Shown: positions 1 through 7,719, numbered from the stretch's first letter. The stretch: 64,000 bases of DNA from an uncultured Lachnospiraceae bacterium (GCA_947630485.1 CANRHU010000002.1:41398-105397); one strand, 5' to 3'. Notes: generated from the letters alone by a model not told the origin. Program-made: numbers and translations.

Positions 1-624
1 GAAGGCATAGGCGGCCATCGCATAAATGAGCAGTCCCGGATAGTTAAAGCCCCGGTTCTGATGCACCATAAATGCAACGATCCCGGCAAGCGCCTGATTC
101 ATGAACAAAAGCATAATTCCGCACAGCCGGTAACGGCGCAGCTCTGCCGCTTCGTCCTGTGTGTTCAGTCGCCGCACGAGTAGAAAGCGCATCACGGCGA
201 GCAGGATATAGTAGACCGCCAGAGCGATGAACCATGTGGAGCGGTAGACAATACCCGATACCAGCTTCATGATGATATACAGGAGATTGATGAAAAAGCC
301 CTGATATAAAGAAACTTCCGCTCTGAAGCGCACATCGGTCATGTATTTTTCGCCCACCTTGGTGGAGCAAAATTTTTTCATCAGAGGATGCTCGGAGACG
401 AATTTTCTGACGCCTCCTATGGCCGCATTGACATAGACAAGCCCCGTGCAGGTGACGATCAGCGCATAGGCCGAAGCTGCGTAGGAGGCATATCGCAGGA
501 TGGGGTTTTGAATATCGAACGCAAACATGGCAATCACAAACCCGTAGCCGAAAAGCGCTGCCAAAACCGTCGGGAGCGGGGGCAGGCAGAATATCCTTTT
601 AAGAATCTTCTTGAATGTCTCCAT
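1..624 (-). CDS. Integral membrane protein, 3' end cut by window edge
   Basis: The minus strand reads open from an ATG at 624 to the window edge, giving 208 codons beginning METFKKILKRIFCLPPLP. Hydrophobic segments lie near residues 20-37, 45-68, about 115-150 and from about 170 onward. The middle is basic and polar (GVRKFVSEHPLMKKF). I do not recognise the family. It overlaps the end of the histidine kinase gene by 26 bases, so the two are probably translationally coupled and form one operon with the response regulator. A role as membrane effector or permease of the two-component system is inference from position only. The C-terminus is missing. Confidence 0.6.
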   Translation of the reverse strand, partial: METFKKILKRIFCLPPLPTVLAALFGYGFVIAMFAFDIQNPILRYASYAASAYALIVTCTGLVYVNAAIGGVRKFVSEHPLMKKFCSTKVGEKYMTDVRFRAEVSLYQGFFINLLYIIMKLVSGIVYRSTWFIALAVYYILLAVMRFLLVRRLNTQDEAAELRRYRLCGIMLLFMNQALAGIVAFMVHQNRGFNYPGLLIYAMAAYAF

Positions 625-1699
625 CCGCCGCCCTCCTGATCTTCACGGTAAAGGTACTTCCTTTTCCGACCTCGCTTTCCACGGAAATATCCCCGCCGAC
701 AATATCCACCACCCGCTTGACAAGCGCAAGTCCCAAACCGTTGCCCTGCGTGGCGTGGGATGTGTCGCCCTGATAGAATTTCTCAAAAATGTGTTTGCCG
801 GTCTCCGGCGAGATACCGCAGCCGGTGTCGGCCACCTTGACGGTTGCAATATCCCCCTCGGTTTTCAGAGTCACGGACACTATGCCGCCCGGTTCCGTGA
901 ATTTCAAGGCGTTGGAAAACAGGTTGTTCCAGACGAGGGACAGCAGTTCATCGTCCGACTGAACAAGCACTTCTTCCTCAATGTCCGTCTCAATGTCTAT
1001 GTCTTTTTTCTCCCATGTGCTTTCAAAATTCAGAAGACACTCGGCAAGCTGCTCACCGAGATTATATTTCTTTGTTTCAGGATAAATCTGCTGGTTTTCC
1101 AGCCGGTTCAGCTTCAAAATATTTGTAATGAGATCGGCAAGACGGCGGGACTGCTCGGTGATGGCCTTGGCGTATTCCATCCGCTGCGCATCCGGCAGGT
1201 CGGGATTTTGGAGTATGGTTCCGTAATTCTGCATGACGGCCAGCGGCGTTTTGAGTTCATGGGATACATTGGCGATGAAATCCGTCCGCAGGGTCTCTAC
1301 GCCGGAAAGTTCCTTTGCCATGCGGTTGAAATAGTTGATGATAGTGTCGAAGCCTGAACGGTCATCTATCCCGTGATAGGGTTCAATCCGCGCGGAAAAG
1401 TCCCCCTGTATGAGTTTTTCCGCTCCATGCACGATACGCTTTACCGGGCGTTCCACCATAAATTTGCGGCGCACACCGTCAATCACGGTACACAGCAGGC
1501 TCAGAAAGATCACATTGAAAAATGTCGTGACAGCGGCCATGCGAACCCCGCGCTCGCTATAAGTGATTTCCATAGAGCTTGCCAGCGTATTCAGAAACAG
1601 CAGCATACAGCAGGTGATCACAAAGGACATCAGCAGGAAGAAGGCGGCATAGCTTCTCAAAGAGAACAGGAACCGCCGGTATTTTGAATCCGCGTTCAC
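599..1699 (-). CDS. Two-component sensor histidine kinase
   Basis: The 366-residue membrane kinase has transmembrane segments near residues 14-38 and 53-76 with only a short outer loop, so it probably senses within the membrane. A HAMP-like linker follows at about 78-132. The HisKA dimerisation helix carries SHELKTPL with the phosphoacceptor at His147. The ATPase domain shows the N box (NNLFSNALKF), G1 (DTGCGIS) and G2 (GNGLGLAL). Its start overlaps the stop of the response regulator by 4 bases (ATGA), the usual coupling of a cognate pair. The short loop resembles intramembrane-sensing kinases of Firmicutes that respond to cell-envelope stress. The stimulus cannot be read from the sequence. 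Confidence 0.92.
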   Translation of the reverse strand: MNADSKYRRFLFSLRSYAAFFLLMSFVITCCMLLFLNTLASSMEITYSERGVRMAAVTTFFNVIFLSLLCTVIDGVRRKFMVERPVKRIVHGAEKLIQGDFSARIEPYHGIDDRSGFDTIINYFNRMAKELSGVETLRTDFIANVSHELKTPLAVMQNYGTILQNPDLPDAQRMEYAKAITEQSRRLADLITNILKLNRLENQQIYPETKKYNLGEQLAECLLNFESTWEKKDIDIETDIEEEVLVQSDDELLSLVWNNLFSNALKFTEPGGIVSVTLKTEGDIATVKVADTGCGISPETGKHIFEKFYQGDTSHATQGNGLGLALVKRVVDIVGGDISVESEVGKGSTFTVKIRRAADGDIQEDS

Positions 1700-2367
1700 A
1701 GGATCACCGCCTTATAGCCCAGACCGTGAACGGTCTTGAGTTCAAACTCCGTACATTTCTCAAACTTTCCGCGCAGCTTCGTCATGTAAACGTCAACCGC
1801 TCTCGGCGCAGTGTTCGTTTCGGCATCCCAAAACTCGTCCATAAGCTGGGTGCGGGTGAATGTCTTGCCGGGATAGGAGAGCAGCTTGTAGATGATATTG
1901 AACTCCCGTGTTGTCAGGGGAATTTCCCCGCCGTCATAGACCGCCGTGCGCTCGTCCATATCAAGCCGCAGCTTGCCGATCTCCAGCTTGTGGGAGGTGG
2001 CGATCTTCGCCCGGCGCAACAGCGCCCCGATCCGCAGGAAAAGCTCGTCCAGGTCGATGGGCTTTACCATGTAATCGTCAATCCCGATGCGGTAGCCCTT
2101 CTGCTTGGAAGCAAAATCGTCCCGCGCCGTCATAAAGAGGATGGGTATGTCCTCGTTTAGGGAACGCACCGTTTTCGCAAACTCATAACCGTCAATACCG
2201 GGCATCATAATATCGGAGACGATCAGGTCGAAGGTGTCCCCATACATGGCGTCATAAGCTTCATTTGCGCCAAGACATCCCACAGCCTTATAACCGCTGG
2301 CGTTCAGAAAGGAGCAGACCGTGCGGTTTAAGTCTTTGTCGTCCTCCACCACTAATATCTGAAACAT
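1696..2367 (-). CDS. OmpR/PhoB-family response regulator
   Basis: The 223-residue regulator has an N-terminal receiver domain with the acidic pocket VVEDD at 6-10, the phosphoacceptor Asp52 in SDIMMPG, the switch Thr in FMTARDD and the conserved Lys in YMVKPID. The C-terminal winged helix (about 125-223) has the typical REFNIIYKLL and RAVDVYMTKLRGK segments that contact RNA polymerase and DNA. It is the first gene of the minus-strand pair and overlaps the kinase start by 4 bases. It probably controls the downstream membrane protein or genes to the left of the window. The AT-rich stretch upstream (2368-2414) contains TATAAT on the minus strand but no clear -35. Confidence 0.93.
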   Translation of the reverse strand: MFQILVVEDDKDLNRTVCSFLNASGYKAVGCLGANEAYDAMYGDTFDLIVSDIMMPGIDGYEFAKTVRSLNEDIPILFMTARDDFASKQKGYRIGIDDYMVKPIDLDELFLRIGALLRRAKIATSHKLEIGKLRLDMDERTAVYDGGEIPLTTREFNIIYKLLSYPGKTFTRTQLMDEFWDAETNTAPRAVDVYMTKLRGKFEKCTEFELKTVHGLGYKAVIL

Positions 2368-2414
2368 AATGTGTACCTCCGTGAACCCGTTTTTTTCATT
2401 ATAACCCCCAAATG

Positions 2415-2657
2415 TTAAAGTTTTGTTTGCGTTTCGGCTTTTTCAAAAAATTTTTTAATCAACTTTTCGCGCTTAAGAAACCCAGTAAGTAGAAAACGAA
2501 AGAGCCGCCTGCCCGGCAAAAGAAACATTTCAGCGCCGGTAAAGAAGTCCTCCATACGGAAAACTCTCTCTTGCGGCTTTGGAAAACCTTTGTCTTGTAA
2601 GCGGCTCCACAGCGAAGCTAAATCTATATTCCTCTTGCCGTTCCTTTGAATGCTCAA
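2415..2657 (-). CDS. Doubtful 80-codon reading frame
   Basis: An open frame begins with TTG and has no visible ribosome binding site. The product is basic (KREKLIKKFFEKAETQTKL at the end) and shows no domain I know. Similar stretches occur as annotated hypothetical proteins in clostridia, but the lack of a start signal and of coding bias makes a non-coding explanation equally likely. It fills the gap between the sirtuin gene and the response regulator, on the same strand as both. Confidence 0.2.
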   Translation of the reverse strand: MSIQRNGKRNIDLASLWSRLQDKGFPKPQERVFRMEDFFTGAEMFLLPGRRLFRFLLTGFLKREKLIKKFFEKAETQTKL

Positions 2658-2731
2658 ATGCGGAATGCAAAATCACGCCTGTCCCGAACAGGGAAAGAGG
2701 GGCAGCGTGTTATTGCATCTGTTGAGATTAA

Positions 2732-3613
2732 TTAACATTTTGCGATAACTAATGCTGTCAGCACTTTACTTATATCCTCATCAATACAGATTGATTGTTT
2801 TTCAATTTCCGTAGGACAGACAGCCTCGCCATAATTGATACAGGCATAAGTCGCTGCCTTGTTCTGTGCAGTCATACGCCAGAAAGGATACTTGATAATA
2901 ACCGGCGTGTTGTACCCGACGCCCAGTTCCAGAAAAAGAATTCTTTGATTTTCCCTCGTTCGCAGAAAGTTCTCGTACCGCTCCGCCGCCCGGTGCCAGC
3001 CCTCATCCTCCACAAATTTGTCGTCAGCGCGCAGATTCGTAGTCAGGGGCTTACCGCAATGGGGGCAAACCGGCACAAGCCCGGAGGGAATACGCATACC
3101 TTCTTGCCGCTCCAACATCTGCCGGATCGCATTCTCGTTGTCAAAGGTCTCCTGGCAGCAGGGCTCGGAGCATTGAAGCAGACCGTAGTCTCCCTGCGTG
3201 TAGAACAGCCGTTTCTTATCGAATCCCGCCTTTTGAAAACAGTGATCTACATTCGTGGTGATTACAAAATAGTCCTTGTCCTGAACCAGAGACAGCAGAT
3301 CGCTATAGACCGGCTTTGGCGCGTCCATATAACGGTTGACGAAAATATAACGGCTCCAATACGCCCAAAATTCCTCCGGCGAGGGGAAAGGATAAAAGCC
3401 GCCGGAATACATATCCCGGAAGCCGTATTTGTCGGCAAAATCAGAGAAATACCGCTGAAACCGCTCCCCGGAATAGGTAAGTCCCGCCGCGGTAGACAAA
3501 CCCGATCCCGCGCCGATCACAACGGCTTTGGCGTTGTCCAACGCTTCCCTGAGCCGCCGGATATTATCCGAGTAGTTCCCGGTAGATTTCGTAATCGAAA
3601 TCCTTGAAAACAT
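2732..3613 (-). CDS. Class M sirtuin (SirTM-like ADP-ribosyltransferase)
   Basis: A 293-residue Sir2-fold protein. The NAD-binding loop GAGSGLSTAAG begins at residue 34 and is followed by GLTYSGERFQRYF. The catalytic strand reads ITTNVDHCF. Where ordinary sirtuins have the catalytic His of ELHG, this protein reads YTQGDYG, so Gln replaces His. That exchange is typical of class M sirtuins, which ADP-ribosylate proteins rather than deacetylate them. Cys pairs in CSEPCC and CPHCGK fit the zinc ribbon. The ATG at 3613 lies inside the macrodomain gene (50-base overlap); the frame is open further upstream, but that part is the macrodomain in another frame. The gene is last in the ACGX operon. Characterised SirTM genes sit with GcvH-L and LplA genes, which are absent here. 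Confidence 0.85.
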   Translation of the reverse strand: MFSRISITKSTGNYSDNIRRLREALDNAKAVVIGAGSGLSTAAGLTYSGERFQRYFSDFADKYGFRDMYSGGFYPFPSPEEFWAYWSRYIFVNRYMDAPKPVYSDLLSLVQDKDYFVITTNVDHCFQKAGFDKKRLFYTQGDYGLLQCSEPCCQETFDNENAIRQMLERQEGMRIPSGLVPVCPHCGKPLTTNLRADDKFVEDEGWHRAAERYENFLRTRENQRILFLELGVGYNTPVIIKYPFWRMTAQNKAATYACINYGEAVCPTEIEKQSICIDEDISKVLTALVIAKC

Positions 3614-4325
3614 TAAAGACCACCTCCGTGTTCCTTCTGTATTGCCGCACCGTGTCCACGGCGATTTTTGCGGCTTCTTCGTTCGGAAAATGAAATTCCC
3701 CTGTGGAAATGCAGCAGAACGCCACACTCCCGATTCCGCTGCGCTGTGCCAACTCCAGACAGGAGCGGTAACAAGAGGCGAGCATTTCCCGGTCACTTTG
3801 CGTTACGCGTCCGTATATGATGGGGCCGACGGTATGCAGAACATACTCGCATGGCAGATTGTAGGCGGGCGTGAGCTTGGCCTGCCCGGTGGGTTCCTCA
3901 TGCCTCTGCTTTTTCATCATCTCGGCGCAGGCCAGCCGAAGCTGTACCCCGGCGTAGGTGTGGATGGCGTTGTCGATACAGCCGTGACAGGGAGCATAGC
4001 AGCCGGTCATGCCGGAATTTGCGGCGTTTACAATAGCACCGCAGCGCAGCGTGGTGATGTCCCCCCGCCAGAGATAGATACCCGGCTCCACGGGCGGAAG
4101 ATCGGCGATGTCCGTGACGCCTTTCCGAGCGGTTTCCTCCTGCAGATATGCGTCCTGCACCGTCAGGAAATCATCCTCAATCGGCAGCGGCGGGCGGACG
4201 TTCATCAGAGAGCGCAGCAGCGTTTTTTGCCCTGTTTCATCGACAGGAATCTGCAAATCCCGATACCGGTGCTGCTCATCAATCAGCTTTTGAATGAGAA
4301 ATGTTCTTTTTTCGGCTTGTGTCAT
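3564..4325 (-). CDS. Zinc-dependent macrodomain protein (ADP-ribosyl hydrolase)
   Basis: A 253-residue macrodomain protein. A helical N-terminus (1-80) precedes the macrodomain. The ADP-ribose loop is IVNAANSGMTG and is followed by CYAPCHGCIDNAIHTYAG, the Cys/His-rich signature of zinc-type macrodomains, where the metal sits in the active site. GEFHFPNEEAAKIA forms the second phosphate-binding loop. Family members remove ADP-ribose from proteins modified by the partner SirTM. Here the sirtuin gene begins inside this gene, so writer and eraser are co-translated. The upstream PNPOx-ferredoxin gene ends one base before this start. Substrate identity is open because no lipoyl-carrier gene is nearby. 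Confidence 0.9.
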   Translation of the reverse strand: MTQAEKRTFLIQKLIDEQHRYRDLQIPVDETGQKTLLRSLMNVRPPLPIEDDFLTVQDAYLQEETARKGVTDIADLPPVEPGIYLWRGDITTLRCGAIVNAANSGMTGCYAPCHGCIDNAIHTYAGVQLRLACAEMMKKQRHEEPTGQAKLTPAYNLPCEYVLHTVGPIIYGRVTQSDREMLASCYRSCLELAQRSGIGSVAFCCISTGEFHFPNEEAAKIAVDTVRQYRRNTEVVFNVFKDFDYEIYRELLG

Positions 4326-4326
4326 G

Positions 4327-4944
4327 TTATCCTCGCTTTTCTATCGCCTTTACCGGGCAAACTGCAAAGCAGTTTCCACAATGCAGACAATGATTCTGCT
4401 GAATACGGCAGGGCATCCCCGACTCAATGCACCGCTGAGGACAGTTTTTCAGGCACTTGCCGCAGCCGATACATTTCTCGGTAATGACATATCCCTTTGG
4501 GGTGAGGTTGCCCGCACCAATCGTGTATCTCTCCCGGAAAATCGGGTTGACGCCGAGATTGAAATACTCGATTTCCGCGTCCCTGATCTCAAAGACGATC
4601 CCCGCCAGCTTTCGGGTGTCTCCGGGATAGACATTCGAGAGATAAGGCTGCTCCGCAAAAATCGTGTCGATCCACTTCTCCTGTTCGTCCTCCGGGACGG
4701 GAACCGCCTTTGCGGACAGGCGAATCATTTCTTTATACCTGGTGTAGCCCAGCACCTGTACACGCCCGTCAGTCAGAAGTTCCTTGCAGAAGGCTTTCCC
4801 TTTTGCGGTAAAAAAGATCATCCTGTCAGGCTCGTAGTGGATGGCGGAGATGTTGCGGATCTGCGGCGCGCCGTCTTTGTCAACCGTGGCAAAGGACAGT
4901 ACGCCCACATATTCTAATTTTTTGAGACAGGTTTGCGCGTCCAT
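4327..4944 (-). CDS. PNPOx-like flavin domain fused to 2x[4Fe-4S] ferredoxin
   Basis: A 205-residue fusion. Residues 1-140 form a split-barrel FMN-binding domain of the pyridoxamine 5'-phosphate oxidase type (GVLSFATVDKDGAPQIRNIS near the start). Residues 150-205 hold two ferredoxin motifs, CIGCGKCLKNCP and CLHCGNCFAVCP, each able to bind a [4Fe-4S] cluster. Such proteins move electrons between ferredoxin clusters and flavin. It lies 17 bases after the nitroreductase gene and directly before the macrodomain gene, so it is co-transcribed with the radical SAM enzyme. Supplying electrons to that enzyme or to the nitroreductase is a reasonable inference, not shown. Confidence 0.85.
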   Translation of the reverse strand: MDAQTCLKKLEYVGVLSFATVDKDGAPQIRNISAIHYEPDRMIFFTAKGKAFCKELLTDGRVQVLGYTRYKEMIRLSAKAVPVPEDEQEKWIDTIFAEQPYLSNVYPGDTRKLAGIVFEIRDAEIEYFNLGVNPIFRERYTIGAGNLTPKGYVITEKCIGCGKCLKNCPQRCIESGMPCRIQQNHCLHCGNCFAVCPVKAIEKRG

Positions 4945-4961
4945 TTGCTGTTACTCCTTTC

Positions 4962-5549
4962 TCAAAACCGCAGTACCCGTCCGTCTTTGCGGGGCTTCGG
5001 CGCCGGGTGATTGTCCCCCTCTTTCGGATAACCGAGCAGAAGCTGAATTACCGCATAATAGTCGGTGCGGATATTCCAGCGGCGTAAAACCTCCTGCCCG
5101 TATGGATCGGCAAACGCCATCCAGCCCTGTCCGATATAGCAGGAGCCGACGCCGAGGGAATCGGCCATGAGCATCATATTTTCGGCGGCACAGGCACAGT
5201 CCTCCGCCGAAAAAAGGAAATTCTTTGGCGCAAACAGCGTAATTACCGTTGGAGCGTCGTAAAAGGCGTTCTTGAGATTGGGGTCATCTGCAATGCTGGG
5301 CTGCTCATTCGATACTCGGTTTGCTGCCGTCGTCGTTAGTGGGCGGAAGTTGGCCCGCTTGATTTTTCCCAATCTTTCATTTACCTCTCTGTTTTGTGAA
5401 ACCACAAACAGTACGCCCTGACGTCCTCCCGCGCTTGGAGCGTACATACCTGCCTCCAATATCTGCTGTAAGACATCCTCATCGATTTGTTTTTCCTCAA
5501 ACCGCCGAATCGCCCGGCGGTGCAGGAGCGTCTCTTTCAGTTCACTCAT
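4962..5549 (-). CDS. Nitroreductase-family flavoprotein
   Basis: A 195-residue FMN reductase of the nitroreductase superfamily. The start is placed at MSELKETLLHRRAIRRF because RRAIRRF is the usual N-terminal FMN phosphate-binding motif and because this ATG lies one base past the stop of the radical SAM gene. Further landmarks are APSAGGRQ near residue 38 and ENMMLMADSLGVGSCYIG in the dimer region. The C-terminal LLLGYPKEGDNHPAPKPRK is also typical. Family members reduce nitro groups, quinones or protein thiazolines with NAD(P)H. In this operon the enzyme could act on the modified ACGX peptide, but that rests on position alone. Confidence 0.88.
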   Translation of the reverse strand: MSELKETLLHRRAIRRFEEKQIDEDVLQQILEAGMYAPSAGGRQGVLFVVSQNREVNERLGKIKRANFRPLTTTAANRVSNEQPSIADDPNLKNAFYDAPTVITLFAPKNFLFSAEDCACAAENMMLMADSLGVGSCYIGQGWMAFADPYGQEVLRRWNIRTDYYAVIQLLLGYPKEGDNHPAPKPRKDGRVLRF

Positions 5550-5550
5550 T

Positions 5551-6594
5551 TTATTCTGCCTCCTTGATTTCTTTCCAGCATTGTGGGTCGGCTGCATAAA
5601 AGTTACCGTTCGTCCCTTTTGCAACGGCGGGACAGCCACGGCACCACGCCTTTAATTCACACTTGCCGCATTTGACGAATTTATCATAATCTCGGTACTG
5701 CTCCATTTCGCACACCCACACGTCGGCCAGCCGGTCGGTAAAAACATTGCCCGCTTTGCTTTCGGCAACGCGGCGGCAGGCGTACACGTCGCCGGTGGGC
5801 AGGATCGTGATATGGCAGTTGCCGCAGTTGCAGCCGCCGTAGATCATGCCCTCCTTTGCGTCCGCGGGGATTTTGAATGTCCCCGTTTCGTACTCGTAGA
5901 GCGTCCAAAGATGGTCTTTTTTGTTAAAATAAGTTTGGCAGCCCTCCGCCTCATACTCCTTGAATTTCTTATCGCAGATTGCCAATAGCTCCCGGTACTC
6001 CTGCGGCGTCATGGAGGCGTCCAGGTCGCCGCCGCTTGGAACATAGCGGGAAAAAGCAAATACGTTTGCTCCCGCCGCCACCACCGCGTCGATGATCCCC
6101 GGCACCTCCATACGGTTTGTCCCCGATACCGTCGTCATGATCACGCTTCGCATCCCGGAGCGGTTGATACAGCCGATTTTTTCTATCGTACAGTCAAAAG
6201 AGCCTGGCTTGCGGAACCAGTCGTGGGTCTCATGGAGGCCGTCAAGGGAGAGCTGATACTTTTCACAGCCATAGTATTTCATTTCACGGCACACCTGATC
6301 GTTTAAGTGGAACGGGTTGCCCATAATTGTAAAGGGAACATTGTGTTCCTTGAATAGAGCCAGCAGCCGCCAGAAATCCGGGTGCAGGATGGGGTCGCCG
6401 CCGGTGAGATAGAAATAGGGCAGGCGGCCGTACACCTCACAAAAGTCCAGGCAGTTATAAAAGGTGTCCTCCATCTGCGCCCAGGTCATGCTTTTGAGTT
6501 CGTGGCATTTATCCCCGGAGAAAATATAACAGTGCTTGCACCGCTGATCGCACTCGTCCGTGATATGCCATTGAAAAGAGAAATACTGTCTCAT
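5551..6594 (-). CDS. Radical SAM/SPASM maturase, ACGX system
   Basis: A 347-residue radical SAM enzyme. CDQRCKHC near residue 15 binds the SAM-cleaving [4Fe-4S] cluster, and YLTGGDPILHPDF is the SAM-contacting GGE-like motif. The C-terminus is a SPASM domain with many cysteines (GGCNCGNCH, ACRRVAE, CGKCELKAWCRGCPA) for auxiliary clusters. SPASM enzymes modify ribosomal peptides, for example by thioether formation. The neighbouring Cys-rich repeat peptide identifies this as the ACGX-system maturase. The start at 6594 has GAGGA about 7 bases upstream; an ATG 15 bases earlier is an alternative. The product chemistry of this family is unknown to me. Confidence 0.9.
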   Translation of the reverse strand: MRQYFSFQWHITDECDQRCKHCYIFSGDKCHELKSMTWAQMEDTFYNCLDFCEVYGRLPYFYLTGGDPILHPDFWRLLALFKEHNVPFTIMGNPFHLNDQVCREMKYYGCEKYQLSLDGLHETHDWFRKPGSFDCTIEKIGCINRSGMRSVIMTTVSGTNRMEVPGIIDAVVAAGANVFAFSRYVPSGGDLDASMTPQEYRELLAICDKKFKEYEAEGCQTYFNKKDHLWTLYEYETGTFKIPADAKEGMIYGGCNCGNCHITILPTGDVYACRRVAESKAGNVFTDRLADVWVCEMEQYRDYDKFVKCGKCELKAWCRGCPAVAKGTNGNFYAADPQCWKEIKEAE

Positions 6595-6690
6595 CGTCAG
6601 TCCTCGCATTATATAAAATCGGCAGAGCCGAAAAAGAATCGTGGTTCCCGGCAGGATCGCTCCCGCCGGGAACGGTTTGGGATGGAAAAG

Positions 6691-6969
6691 TTACTTCTTG
6701 TCCCCAGCACCGCAAGCGGAACCACAGGCAGCGGGCTTTTCTGCGGGCTTATCAGAAGCACCGCAGGCGGCGGGAGCCTCGGCGGGTTTGTCAGCCGCGC
6801 CACAGGCAGAACTGCAGGCGGCGGGAGCCTCGGCGGGTTTGTCAGCCGCGCCACAGGCAGAACCGCAGGCGGCGGGAGCCTCGGCGGGCTTGTCAGCCGC
6901 GCCACAAGCCGCACCGCAGGCGGAAGCCGCCTTGTCCTCAGTCCATCCGGCGAGATTAGAGAGAGCCAT
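6691..6969 (-). CDS. ACGX-repeat precursor peptide
   Basis: A 92-residue peptide with nine cysteines. A short leader (MALSNLAGWTEDKA) precedes a core of paired ACGx motifs (ACGAACGA, ACGSACGA, ACSSACGA) separated by ADKPAEAPA spacers; it ends ACGSACGAGDKK. The repeat unit is 17 residues, 51 bases in DNA. AAAGGAGGA sits about 7 bases before the ATG at 6969, a strong ribosome binding site for a highly made peptide. The maturase gene follows 96 bases downstream. The family is known as the ACGX-repeat peptide and is treated as a ribosomally made, post-translationally modified peptide. Its final structure and role are not known to me. Confidence 0.9.
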   Translation of the reverse strand: MALSNLAGWTEDKAASACGAACGAADKPAEAPAACGSACGAADKPAEAPAACSSACGAADKPAEAPAACGASDKPAEKPAACGSACGAGDKK

Positions 6970-7021
6970 GATTGTGTCCTCCTTTATGGATTTAGGGAGC
7001 GTTTTGCCTCCTGTATTTTTC

Positions 7022-7049
7022 ATTGTACAGATATTTCTGCCTCCCGCAA
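7022..7049 (-). promoter_or_regulatory. Candidate promoter of the ACGX operon
   Basis: Read on the minus strand, TTGCGG (7049-7044) and TACAAT (7027-7022) are 16 bases apart. This places the transcript start near 7015, about 46 bases before the peptide ATG. Confidence 0.45.
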
Positions 7050-7050
7050 G

Positions 7051-7077
7051 TACGCACTTTTTTATGGGGATACGCAC
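7051..7077. repeat. Two TACGCAC sites 20 bp apart beside the -35 box
   Basis: TACGCAC occurs at 7051-7057 and 7071-7077 with T-rich flanks, exactly 20 bp apart, immediately upstream of the ACGX -35 box. A third copy in opposite orientation (GTGCGTA) is at 7596-7602, after the HxlR gene. The placement suits an activator or a repressor binding one DNA face. The HxlR protein encoded next door is the natural candidate, unproven. Confidence 0.35.
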
Positions 7078-7156
7078 CTTTTTGTAACTATTGGGCATTT
7101 AGGGCGTTTTACGGCAAAATCGATTTTTAATTTTTTTGTGAACTCGTCCGAATCTA

Positions 7157-7185
7157 TTGCATTTTGAAGCGTGTTGCAGTACAAT
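7157..7185 (+). promoter_or_regulatory. Candidate sigma-A promoter of the HxlR gene
   Basis: TTGCAT (7157-7162) and TACAAT (7180-7185) are separated by 17 bases. The predicted start, about 7192, lies some 34 bases before the HxlR ATG. Confidence 0.5.
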
Positions 7186-7225
7186 ATGAATGTAACATTC
7201 TTTTTTGGTGCAACGGAGGTGCTTT

Positions 7226-7555
7226 ATGAAAACAAAAGCGGAACTCATTCCCGAATGTCCCATAGCGACTACGGTACAGTTGATTGGGAGCAAGTGGAAA
7301 CTTTTAATTATCCGAAACCTGCTTGAGCGCCCGTGGCGCTTCAATGAACTTCAAAAAAATTTGGAAGGCATCAGCCAAAAGGTACTGACAGACAGCCTGC
7401 GGTCTATGGAAGCGGACGGGCTTATTACCCGCACCGTGTACCCCGAAGTCCCGCCGAGGGTGGAATATGCGCTGTCAGAATTGGGAGAGAGCCTCAAACC
7501 GATTTTAGACGCGATGAAAGCATGGGGAAAGGATTACAGAGAGTCAAAGCTGTAA
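7226..7555 (+). CDS. HxlR-family transcriptional regulator
   Basis: A 109-residue winged-helix regulator. CPIATTVQLIGSKWKLLIIR is the hallmark HxlR start of the DNA-binding domain, with a Cys at the position used for redox or aldehyde sensing in some members. RFNELQKNLEGISQKVLTDSL is the recognition region and RVEYALSELGESL the wing and dimer helix. The ATG at 7226 has GGAGGT 6 bases upstream; an earlier in-frame start has none. The gene is divergent from the ACGX operon and shares its 256-base control region, so it probably regulates that operon. The flavoprotein and Fe-S genes there suit a redox-type signal. Confidence 0.9.
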   Translation: MKTKAELIPECPIATTVQLIGSKWKLLIIRNLLERPWRFNELQKNLEGISQKVLTDSLRSMEADGLITRTVYPEVPPRVEYALSELGESLKPILDAMKAWGKDYRESKL

Positions 7556-7675
7556 TAGGCATTTATTCGTTCGTTTCATCTCAAAAATAGAACAAGTGCG
7601 TATTTCGGTTTTCGATTACTGCCACACTGCAAATGTTGTTGTCCTGCTTTATGCGGTGTTGTATTGGGAAAAATA

Positions 7676-7706
7676 TGCACCGCACAGATTCAGCCCGTGC
7701 GGTGCA
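7676..7706. terminator. Bidirectional hairpin terminator
   Basis: A perfect 10-bp stem (TGCACCGCAC with GTGCGGTGCA) encloses an 11-base loop. T-rich sequence follows on both strands, close behind on the minus strand and after AAAATCGG on the plus strand. It lies between the convergent HxlR gene and the 7720-8049 gene and can serve both. Confidence 0.75.
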
Positions 7707-7719
7707 AAATCGGTTTTTC

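Noticed and set aside
2641..2731. A CCTGT/ACAGG hairpin after the sirtuin gene as terminator
   Set aside because: The stem is only 5 bp and no T run follows on the minus strand.
6739..6920. Regular 51-bp repeats looking like a CRISPR or minisatellite
   Set aside because: The units abut with no spacers and keep one reading frame with ACGx motifs, so they are the ACGX peptide core.
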